Assembly (NCBI RefSeq): GCF_001625215.2
Contig: NC_030381.2
Coordinates: 19,183,131-19,247,130 of the forward strand
DNA length: 64,000 nt
Source of the DNA: Daucus carota subsp. sativus
Lineage: Eukaryota > Streptophyta > Magnoliopsida > Apiales > Apiaceae
Direction of reading: 5' to 3'
Below the pieces are notes generated by a model. That model was not told the origin of the DNA. It ran no database searches and worked only from the letters and a program-made list of their open reading frames with translations. Positions 22,901 through 32,459 of the stretch are shown here, in pieces (position 1 is the first letter of the stretch; each line of letters begins with the position of its first letter). A program made the translations under genes and the position numbers.

Positions 22901-25900
22901 CGTTTAGCCAAAGACTGCTGCCGGTACGACTGTAGTTTGAGATACACCCAGTCATCAATCTCAAATGTCTCATCTCAACGCTTCCCATCAGCTGCCAGCT
23001 TCATGATTTGCTGAGCACGAGTCAAGTTAAACTGCAAATCTGCTATAATAGCGTCCCTGTCCAGGAGCATTTCTTCCACACTGTTCACTGGTGTTTGCCC
23101 TGATTTGACCTGCAGTAGATGAGGCGGATCCCGACCATATAGAACCTTGAAGGGACTCATTTTGGTAGAGCAATGCGGGGCTGTATTGTATGAAAACTCG
23201 GCCCACCCCAGCCATTTTGCCCAGGTCTTTGGATTGCTGCCCACAAAGCACCTCAAGTAAGTTTCTAGCACCTTATTGACATTCTCGGTCTGTCCATCCG
23301 TCTGAGGGTGGTATGCCGTGCTTCGCCTCAGTTCGGTACCTTGAAGTTTAAACAACTCCTTCCAAAACCCACTCAGAAAAATGCGGTCCCTATCTGACAC
23401 AATGGAACCTGGAAACCCATGCAAACGAACTACACCTTGAATGAACACTGTTGCTACTGTTCGAGCATCAAACGGGTGTCGTAAACCCAGGAAATGGGCA
23501 TACTTTGAAAAACGATCAACCACAACTAGGACTGTGTTGAAACCCCCTGAAAGTGGTAACCCTTCAATGAAATCCAACGAAAGATCTTCCCAAACCATGG
23601 ATGGCACTGGTAAGGGCTGAAGTAAGCCTGCTGGTAACCGCTGCGATGACTTATTCTGTTGACACACCTGGCACTGTTGTACATACTCCTTCACCCGGTC
23701 CTTCATGCCTACCCAATACCAATCTACAGCAATCCGTAAATAAGTCTTCACTTCCCTTGTGTGACCCCCAACCACAGAATCATGATACTCTCGAAGCAAT
23801 ATGGGAATGACATATGATTGTTTGGGAATAACCACTCTGTTTTTGTACAACAATCTCCCTTCACTAATTCGGAAGCCCCCAGCCACAACCTCTCCATTCG
23901 AGAGCCGTTGTTTGATTAATTGCAGGGCCTTATCCCGTTCTATTTCCTCCTGTAGCTGAGCCCAATCAACCTCAAAGGACGAAACTAAAGTTTCCAGAGC
24001 TACCTCGCCTACTGTCTTTCGTGAAAGTGCGTCTGCCACTTTATTTGCTGTTCTCGGCTTATACTGAACCTCGAAGTCGTAACACAGCAGTTTAACAATC
24101 CACTTCTGATAGCTACTACTCACTTCACGTTGTTGCATCAAGTGCCGGAGACTTTGTTGGTCTGACCTCACAATAAAGTGTCTCCCAATCAGATAATGCC
24201 GCTATTTTTGAATAGACAAACATATGGCAATCAATTCCTTTTCATATGTTGACTTCAATTGTGTTCTTGGGCCAAGTAGCTTGCTGAAGTACGCAATGGG
24301 CTGGTTTTGCTGCATCAGGACCCCTCCAATGCCATAACCTGAGGCGTCGGTTTCCAAAACAAACAGCTGATCAAAATTAGGCAGACGTAAGACTGGAGCT
24401 TGGACCATAGCTGTTTTCAGCGTCTCATATGCAGTTGTGGCAGCCTCTGTCCATCCAAAATTATCCCGTTTCAACTGGTCCGTCAAGGGTTGAGCTATTT
24501 GGGCATATGAGGCTACAAATTTTCTGTAATAGCCGGTAAGTCCTAGAAAACCACGGAGTTCACGTAAGTTTTGCGGTTGAGGCCATTCTTTTATTGCTTT
24601 GTTCTTATCCTCCTCGGCACCAACTCCGTCCCCACTAATACGGTGACCCAAATACCCAATTGTAGATTGACCAAACTCACATTTTTTTAGGTTCGCATAG
24701 AGGCTGTTGTCTGCTAGCTTCTGCAGTACTAAGTCGAGCTGCCCCTGATGCTTGTTCTTGTCTTGGCTGTACACCAATATGTCGTCAAAGAATACAAGGA
24801 CGAACATCCGTAAATATGGCCTGAATATATCATTCATCAGGGACTGGAAAGTCGCTGGTGCATTGGACAGCCCGAATGGCATTACGTGGAATTCGTAATG
24901 ACCATCATGGGTACGAAATGCTGTCTTATGCGTATCCTATGGGCGTACCAAAATCTGGTGGTACCCGGCTTTCAAGTCCAACTTCGAAAACACCTTAGCC
25001 CCATTGAGTTCATCCAATAACTCATCTATAACTGGTATCGGGTACTTGTGTGGTATAGTCTCTTTATTCAACGCACGATAGTCCACACAGAATCGCCACG
25101 ATCCGTCCTTCTTCTTGACTAATAATACTGGACTGGAAAAAACACTTGTAGAGGGCTTGATGATCCCGGCAGTCAACATCTCCTCAATTAGCCTCTCAAT
25201 TTCGTCCTTTTGGGACTGGGGATAACGAAAAGGTCGAACTCCTACAGGATCAGTCCCCTCCTTCAGGGTAATCGTGTGCTCGTGATTACGTTTAGGTGGT
25301 AAGCCTTGAGGAGTGGCAAAGACCTTGGAATAACGGTTGAGAACGCCTGTGAGAAAGGCTGGAATATAGGTTGATTGCCCCCCCTGGCCATTCAATGTCT
25401 CAGGTTCCACTTCCATTCTGTTACACTCTATCCAAAACCCTTCACCATTCTTTTTCAGGGACCTTATCATTGCTTTAAGTGAGATTTTAGAGCGAACCAA
25501 CGTGGGATCACCCACCAGAGTAACTGGCTATCCGTGCATCTCGAATTTCATCACCTGGGTTTTCCAGTTAGTAAGGACCATGCCCAGCGTTTCCAGCCAT
25601 TACACACCCAAGATTACATCAGAACTGCCCAATTCCAACGGCAAAAAATCAGCCTGGACTTCGACCCCGCCATCCAACTGTAAAACCACACCCTTACAGA
25701 GCCCTTCACCTTTAATGGCATCCCCATTGCCTAAGGATACACCAAAACAACCAGTAGGCAATACTTCAAGTCCCGCTGCCTTAATTAATCCCAACGACAG
25801 GAAGTTATGTGTCGCTCCCGGGTCAATTAACACAATTACTTCCTGTGAGCCAAGCAAACCACGAAGACGCATAGTTTTAGGGTTAGTAAGGCCAACAACA

Positions 25901-28900
25901 GAGTTCAAGGATACCTCAGACGTCAGTTCTGTTGATTCTGGGTGGCCAGTGTCATGGTGCTCACTTTCTTCCTCCTCGTCCTCTTCATCAATCAATAAGA
26001 CGCTGAGCTCTTTTTTCTTACAGCGGTGCCCTGGACCCCATTTGTCATCGCAACGGTAGCACACGCCCCGATCTCTCTTATCTTGAAGCTCCTTCTCAGT
26101 GAGACGTCTTACCCCATCACCACTCTTAACAGATTGAGTGACTCCCTTGGCCGACGAGACCGAAGCCTGGGATTCTGCAGCCATACTACCCCCGGACTTG
26201 GATGCAGAGAATCCCAATAGAGGTGCTGAGTTAGTGAGTGTGGATGTGCCTTTGTTGAAACTGGAGTAAAAACCTGCCTTAAAAGAGCTAACCATTGTCT
26301 TCCTCCCAGCCAACACTTTTTGTTTTTCTTCCACTCTAACAGCCCACTCCATTGCTTGTTCGAGTGACAAGGGCCCCATGAGTCTAATCTCAGCTTTGAT
26401 CTCCTCCTTCAGTCCATTCACAAAGTGACCCATTAAAATGTCCTCCGAAACCTTGTCCAATGGGGCTGCGGTCTCAATGAATTTACGCCTATACTCCTCA
26501 ACTGACCCAGTTTGAGCCGTAGCCAACCATTGTTCATATAATGAACCCCCCCCCCGGCTGAACGAAATTGGCGTAGAATAAACAGCTTCATGTCATCCTA
26601 ACGCCGTATGGGGTGGCGCTTTGTTTTCCCATTGATACCACTTTAGGGCGTCCCCTTCAAGGGCAACAGCCACCGCCTCTAGCATCTCCACCTCAGTGAG
26701 GCGATAAAACGCGAAATAGCGTTCTACACGAAGAATCCATCCATCCGGGTCACTCCCGTCAAAAATTGGCATATCAAGCTTCCGATAACGCCAGTGCCCT
26801 GCTCCACCGCTAGCCCCGCCGCCATGAAACCCTCCTGGCGGTGGTCCTGGACCTCCTCCAAAATTACCCCCTCCATCTCGCCACCACTCCCCATAAACAC
26901 CATTGACCCTTTAGAGGCAGATCCCTCACGATGCCCACCAGTAGCATGTGGGTCAAGAGCGACACTCTTGTTGAGGATCAACTTAATTTCAGACTGAAAT
27001 TTGAGTTGCTCAGTACGGATGACGTTGATGAGAGACTCATGGTATTCACGACTCCGGTGAAGCCGTCCTTCCAACGTGGTGGTGAGGGTTTCAAACTCCG
27101 CCCCAAACTTTTGAGACGCAGCCGTTTGGTTTTCGACCAGCATCGTAGACAACGATGAGCGCATCGCTTCCATACCACGCTCAACAGCCTTGGAGACCAA
27201 CTCTACAATTGATCCATCCAAATCGGTGAGCCGTTCCTCCAATTGCTCCAATCGTTGTGCCTTAGTCGGCGGACCCATGGATCTAAGCTCTAATACCACC
27301 TGGAATGCTTTACGATACACAATTCAACCAAAAACAACAAGCAAGCTGTATTACTACTGAATAATAGAGTTCATGAACAATTCGAGAGGTTCATTCTCTC
27401 CACAGCAACATAAATCAATACAAGATAATCGATAAAAACCCTAGATCCCTTCCCACAGCTTCTTTACTACGCTCCCTTTTCCTCACTTCCCATTTCTGCC
27501 CTTTCTAGTCTTTTACTTGACTGCCCTTGTTGACCTGCTGTCCATTTACTTTCGTACCCCTGCTCTGTTTCTCACGTCTGGTGAACTTAATCAGTGTGTT
27601 ATTTGGGCTCATTACAGGACCCCTTAATAAGAACAAGACCTCCACTAGTTAAATTCACAACCAATTATGTACCTGGCAAAAATGTTGCAAGGGGCTCGAG
27701 GACAACAGCAGATAGTAGCCCAGATGGAGCTATAGCTATATAAGTTTTACAGTTATAACCGAAAACTGTTCTGGTAATATACGTCTGAGAACTTGAGAGA
27801 AGAGATATTGAACCTATGACCTAATGGTCACATGTAGGCTTTGCCGCCACCATGCTATTCCTTTGGGCAGTATTTGTAAAGAGAAATCCGGTTCCTTGGT
27901 TATTCTGCTTCTTCTTTTTCGTAAGTATTTCATTATCTAATCTGTCTACCATATAAACAGGTTGATGGACTACTCTACATTTGCTTTATGCAAAAAATAA
28001 TTCATTGTCATCTAATTTCTAAGCAAAACCAATTTTAGGCAAAATATCAGAAGTTACGAAATCAAAGTGTGGAGAGAAAACTTTATAGTTTTATCAGGAA
28101 AAACTTAACCAAACCACAATGTACCCAATCTATCTCACTACGTTGATCATAGGGAGGGTAAGATCTATCATCTATGTAGGTCTTTATTTCTATTCCTAAA
28201 GAGTCTGTTTTCGTAATCACTTATTTGAGAACAAACTAATAAAGAGTATAGTTATGACATAGATAAAAAGATGGAGGGGCAACAGAACTCACCTTGTTTC
28301 CTATGTAACCCATAGCACCAACTCCAACAGTAGACACATTCACATTTTGAATACCCCTTCGCAGACTTCGGCGCACCCATATAGTGATGAAAAGGCCAAC
28401 CATCTGCTTGCTTAATATTCTTACATAACGTGATCTTCTCTTACGTTTCACAAGCAATTCAAGGCCAGCATTTGAGATGTAAGCTGCATCAGAATGCACT
28501 CTAGCATCATCTGTCATAGATGACTTGAAAGGATTAAATGTCCTAAAATATTTATAGGCTTTGAAAGACTTGAAAGAATTAGGCCTATCAAGAGTACACT
28601 GAGCCAGAAGATCCAATGGTGGCTCAGCCCAGCTCAGGCCCACCACTTCTGTCTTACTGAGAGGTTTTCTTATTCTATTACTCCGCATAAGAAAAGATGG
28701 TTCTGAAGCTCCTTCAATTTGGAGACAATTTGATCTATCCAATTTCTTGGGAGAATCAAGATATCTTGACAAATGTTCATCATGTGGTGAACTCAATATG
28801 GCACCAAAAGTAGGGAATGAAGCAGCAACAGTTGAAAGAACCTCTTGCCCTGTAATTAGTTCTGTTAGAAAATGGAGTTTTAAGCTCATAATTTTATTAT

Positions 28901-31900
28901 GTTCTTGTTGTTAATTCCATAATCTAATGATTGAAAGTTGTTTCTAGATATCGGAACTTAAACTTTCATGTATGGGTTTAAGAATTTTCTTAATGAAATC
29001 CATAAGAGAAATGAAGTTGAAGTTAGTAGCTTGAAAGAGCTTGTGTTTGAGAATGTTGTTTGTCCCACATTGAAAGAAATAAAGGGGGTGTTGGCTTTAT
29101 ATAGTATAACACACATGGGTAGTGCACAACTACTAAGGTGTGTTATGGTGCGTGGTGTTCTCACGAGCCCACGCGCGCGCCGCCGCCCCGCCCCGCCCCG
29201 CCACGCCTCGCCTCGGCTCGGCACGTCACGTCACGACACGACACGGGTCGGGTCCGGTCGGGTCGAAGGGCGATTTGGGCGAATGTCTCGGCGTCTCGCG
29301 TACGCGAGGCGACCTGGGCGGGGAATTTTATTTCGTATTGGTTTAATATAATATTTTAATTAGAATTTATTTATCAGTTGGGCTGGGTTGTGTCTGTTGG
29401 GCTCAATTGGACTGGGTCGGATTGCATAATTGGGCTAAGTCAGATACAATGAACCTGGACTTGTAACTGATGATATATATTCAGAAATTAAAATATATAT
29501 ATATAAAACGGCTGGTTTAATGTGTGGATTAATATATCAGCTGTTACATTATAATAAATCGTCAGTTTTGATTTATTTTAAATGTGCAGTTTAATTCATA
29601 TATTAAATTCGGGGTGGTCAGTTACACTTAGCCTCTAGTATAAATAGAGGACTAAGCTGCTGAGTTTTACACACCACACCCTACATTCTCTTCTCTTCTT
29701 CCTCTCTGCTCTCTCTCCCAAACACAGTCAGTCAGTAGTTGTTTTCCGGCGAGTGAGGAGTCAGTCGTTGTTGAGCTTTGGAGGTGCTGCTTAGCCAAAG
29801 CTCGGAGCTGTTTTATCCTGGAGGAGGTGTTGCAAGCATCCCAACACAGCAGGTGGGGGCAACTATCTCTTCAAGAGCAGTCAGGTCTTCGTATAAGGCC
29901 TGACGACTCAGCTGATCTTTTGTGTTCTTTGTTGTACCTGTTGTTGGCTTCTGTTTCGTTATCAGTCTGCATAAGCTATGGTTACGGGTATATATTCTAT
30001 TCTTTCTTTCCTCTTGCAGTCACTGATATGCATGCTTTTTACCTTCACGTTTTGTTTCGATTTGCTTGGCCTTGGCTTGTATAATATGATATATAACTGC
30101 CACTATGTTGCTATAATAGTCTTGATTTCCAACAAGTTCATCAATGTCTTCACTATAATCCGATTTGTCCTCATCACAATCACTATCGAGCAGTACTTGA
30201 TCTTCTAAATTAGGAAAATCTTTAGATGGCTTAAATTTTGATGGAGAAGGAGGATCACTATAGCATTTGCAATTAGCTTTGACTGGCTGAGTCTTATCAA
30301 GTGTTCTACGAATGATGTGTTCCCATTTTGGAATGGGCCGACTATCCTCAGCACCGAAGATGTTGCCAGCATTTAATGGTATAATCTCCTGAAAACTGCA
30401 GAATAAGAACGAGGCAGTTAACTTGCCTCTGTACCAGTATAATAACAAAATTTTGAGCCCTAATTACAAAGTGGCAAGATTTTAAGGAGTCAGCAAAATA
30501 AACTTCAATGTACAGAATATATAAAAGATCAAGCACACAGTTGTAGCGGTTGTCATGTAAAACAAACATAATTACTAAACAGGTAAATTCATAAAAATTC
30601 AGTAAAAATCAATTCAATACTTGCCCGATAACATATATATCAGCAGGTTCGCGGACATTTAGCCATTCTTCAATATCCAGATCATCTGGTGGAAGTTCAC
30701 CACCGACGTTCCATGTACAAGCATGTACTCTTACAACACACATCACAGAAAGGATGAGGGTATCAGTTTTAAGTCCACAATGTTAGCATACAGTAGTAAA
30801 TTACCAACTGATTCGGAAATAAAATATATACCACATTTGACTTAGTTTAAGGATAATCAGGAGTACCTGACTTCTTTTGCTGTTATATATTGTGCCCTGT
30901 ACGTTTCAGAGTTTCGTCTTCTCAATCTAGGAAGCGCCTCTTTTAGCTTAAGAGAATAAAAACGAGTTTAAACTATGCGGACAACAACATTGTGCATGCA
31001 AACAGGATTTAAATGATGAAAACAGCAGAAATGCATCATATAATAGTCTTGATTTGAAGCCACAAATATGTTACAATTATGCAAATCTACTAAGAACTTG
31101 ATCAAATATTGGTAGTAACCTAACTGACTAATGCAACAATATGCTTATACTTAGTGCCAAATAAATATTCTAACTAATTTTATTTCATTGAGGGTTAAAT
31201 ATGCAAATTAGCTGCTTTTAGTTGTTTTAGAATTCCTAAAGTGCTCCATGGGGAAGTCAAATATTAAACCTTAATATGTGCTTCTTTTAACAAAGCCCAA
31301 CAAGATTATTAAAGACAAGCCAGAGTAATTTTTTTATATGACAAATCAATTGCAAAAAAATTAAACATAAAGCCAGCACTGCATTAGAAATGATAATCAT
31401 AAATACAACAACATAAATCGCCCCCCAAAATAAAAATTTAGCTAGAAATAATACAATAAAATGTAATGCCATGCATTACCGGATCAACTGTGACCTCTCC
31501 GCTTTTGTACTTGTTAAATTTCGATTGCTTAGAGGACTCACAAAGTTCTGCCAAGAGTAAGAAAAAGGAAATTGCAGCTAATGATCATAAGCAAAAAAGA
31601 AAAATATTGAATAACAATTAAGTCAATGAATTAAGATGCTACAATCAATGGGGAGCAGGGCCTTCAAGTGTAAAAGGGAGCCAGTCTTGGGATAGGATGC
31701 TGATTAATAATTGTGTCGAATTCTAAGTTTTTACTTGGAGTGAAGGTAAAAGAGAGTTTCATACTATTTGTCCATCTGTCGAATTAACCGGTTTTGATTT
31801 AATATTGAAAATTATTTTTTTAAAAGTCAGCAGTGGACAAGTATTTTGAAACAGGGGAGTATCCAGAGGCGGATCTTAGAAGGGGCAAGAGGGGGCAACT

Positions 31901-32459
31901 GACCCCCCTTAATTTTTTTTTTATTAATATTATACATATTTTTAGGTTGTAAAATTGAAATTGACCCCCCTTAATTTTTTTGTGACCCCTTTTAATTTTT
32001 TTTACAAAAAAATTGACCCCCCTTAACTTCATAGCCAGATCCGCCACTGGGAGTATCATCGGTAGTTGTCACCCACTCAGACGCATAACTAATGACTAAG
32101 GAATAAGGATGTAGTACTAATGTGGAATCAAATTTGAGAAAGAGACAGTATATAAGTTGGTGAAGAGGTAGAATCTAAACCTTCTGTGTCGGAATCAGTG
32201 CTGCTGTTAAGATCCTCTTCCACCTCGTCCGCAGTATACTCGGTTCCTTTTTTTCTCATATTCAACAATTTTCGCACTAGCATTCCAAGCTTCACATACA
32301 AAGAAATGCTATCACATGATTCTCACCGGGATATGTTGCAACAATCGTGTGTGAGGGAGCTGAGCCTAGCTAGTGCCCGAAGATGATAATAATAATATAT
32401 AGATAAATTGTGTGAACAAGTACCTCGTGTTGATTTTTGGAACGTTGGAGCAGCTTCAT
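19982..32459 (-). CDS. Type I inositol polyphosphate 5-phosphatase, interrupted by two retroelements
   Basis: Removes the 5-phosphate of inositol phosphates/phosphoinositides, dampening IP3-type signalling. Exons (minus strand): 32424-32459, 32181-32289, 31480-31547, 30867-30946, 30625-30729, then one exon now split as 30135-30395 and 28293-28857, 21706-21890, 21401-21509, 20968-21110 and 19982-20210. Without the insertions they total 1,890 nt in phase (629 residues). Family motifs: WNVGG in exon 5, PLNAGN in exon 6, [11 protein letters not shown] and [14 protein letters not shown] across exons 6/7, WLGDLNYR in exon 8, PAWCDRIV across exons 9/10, and [11 protein letters not shown]. All catalytic signatures are intact. 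A 1,272-bp solo LTR splits exon 6 and a gypsy element lies in intron 6. Intron 5 appears to use a GC donor. The gene may be null, or rescued by splicing out most of the LTR (see findings). Confidence 0.88.
22205..22520 (-). repeat. 3' LTR of the gypsy element
   Basis: It is 316 bp and differs from the other LTR (27301-27616) at four positions by direct comparison: AAGTCAA/AAATCAA, TCCTCCCTT/TCCTCACTT, CTTTATAGT/CTTTCTAGT and CAGTATG/CAGTGTG. Confidence 0.93.
22525..22973 (-). pseudogene. Integrase C-terminus (GPY/F module) and chromodomain remnant
   Basis: On the minus strand, [20 protein letters not shown] followed by [10 protein letters not shown] is the GPY/F module at the end of a gypsy integrase. 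After a frameshift near 22650-22720, the phrase [16 protein letters not shown] is a typical chromodomain core. It is cut from the upstream pol frame by a TGA at 22975-22977. Chromodomains are known to steer chromovirus integration through histone marks. Confidence 0.8.
22975..25515 (-). pseudogene. gypsy pol: reverse transcriptase, RNase H, integrase (several stops)
   Basis: One reading frame broken by nonsense codons. RT comes first ([15 protein letters not shown] and [13 protein letters not shown] upstream; FFDDILVYS as the catalytic box), then RNase H ([13 protein letters not shown]), then integrase with a zinc-binding H-H-C-C array (near 23640-23760) and DDE core blocks [15 protein letters not shown] and [12 protein letters not shown]. 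In-frame stops are at 24937-24939 (after the RT GYHQI block), 24202-24204 (within RNase H) and 22975-22977. The element cannot make a full polyprotein, although each domain is otherwise well preserved. Confidence 0.9.
25600..26526 (-). pseudogene. gypsy gag C-terminal half, zinc knuckle and aspartic protease
   Basis: Gag capsid-like region ([20 protein letters not shown]), CCHC-like knuckle [19 protein letters not shown], then a retropepsin-like domain. The protease catalytic triad, normally Asp-Ser/Thr-Gly, reads Asp-Pro-Gly (IDPGATHNF, codon CCG at 25819-25821), which should kill the enzyme. Stops at 25600-25602 (TAA) and 25528-25530 (TAG) separate it from the RT frame. Its upstream end is broken by a frameshift at a run of ten C (26546-26555). 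Confidence 0.88.
26560..27278 (-). pseudogene. gypsy gag N-terminal half, frameshifted
   Basis: It starts at ATG 27278 just inside the primer-binding site. A predicted coiled-coil-like, Leu/Glu-rich N-terminus ([16 protein letters not shown]) leads to a Gly-rich linker. The frame changes near 26880-26900 and then reads [20 protein letters not shown], the classic start of the gypsy capsid domain, until a further break near 26600. Confidence 0.85.
27287..27298 (-). other. Primer-binding site (initiator Met-tRNA type)
   Basis: On the minus strand, two bases inside the 5' LTR, the sequence is TGGTATTAGAGC. It matches the common plant primer site TGGTATCAGAGC except for one C-to-T change. Confidence 0.85.
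27301..27616 (-). repeat. 5' LTR of the gypsy element
   Basis: Partner of 22205-22520; 316 bp with four substitutions between them (about 98.7% identity counted by eye). It abuts the primer-binding site, which fixes the minus-strand orientation. Confidence 0.93.
28863..30134 (+). mobile_element. Solo LTR (1,272 bp) inside a coding exon
   Basis: It begins TGTTAGAAAATGG and ends GATTTCCAACA, giving TG...CA ends with an inverted TGTTRGAAA. AGTTC is duplicated on both sides (28858-28862, 30135-30139). No internal gag/pol lies between, so this is a single LTR left by LTR-LTR recombination. TATAAATAGAGG at 29640, followed by pyrimidine-rich transcribed-looking DNA, suggests the plus strand is the element's sense strand, opposite to the host gene. 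A striking GC-rich patch (29170-29290: CGCGCGCCGCCGCCCCGCCC, then CACGTCACGTCACGACACGA) is internal. A TCCCACATTGAAAG phrase, common in plant copia-type LTRs, is at about 29067. Copia assignment is inference. Confidence 0.88.
31864..32049. mobile_element. Small hAT-type MITE, 186 bp, in intron 2 of the 5-phosphatase
   Basis: The ends CAGAGGCGGATCT and AGATCCGCCACTG are inverted. The octamer GGAGTATC flanks both sides (31856-31863, 32050-32057), an 8-bp duplication. The interior repeats TTGACCCCCCTTAATTTTTT about three times. Confidence 0.88.

Larger units (their letters stand above)
22205..27616 (-). mobile_element. Complete Ty3/gypsy chromovirus (probably Reina-like), coding-defective
   Basis: Two 316-bp LTRs (TG...CA in element orientation) flank 4.8 kb of gag-pol on the minus strand. 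GGACC lies on both sides (22200-22204, 27617-27621) as a 5-bp target duplication. Order: gag, zinc knuckle, protease, RT-RNase H, integrase with HHCC and DDE modules, a GPY/F module and a chromodomain overlapping the 3' end. The chromodomain, Met-tRNA primer site, short LTRs and 5.4-kb size fit the Reina chromovirus clade; the clade is inference. It lies in intron 6 of the 5-phosphatase gene in the same orientation. The coding part carries many stops and frameshifts. Confidence 0.93.

Noticed and set aside
25502..26220. Plus-strand Ser/Thr/Pro-rich open frames
   Set aside because: They are antisense shadows of the gypsy gag/protease region.
26546..26555. Run of ten C as evidence of a programmed frameshift in gag
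   Set aside because: Other frameshifts and stops nearby show simple decay, and homopolymer length is also error-prone in sequencing.
28958..29359. Overlapping Arg/Pro/His-rich open frames on both strands near 29.1-29.35 kb
   Set aside because: They are products of the GC-rich patch inside the solo LTR, where stop codons are rare by composition.
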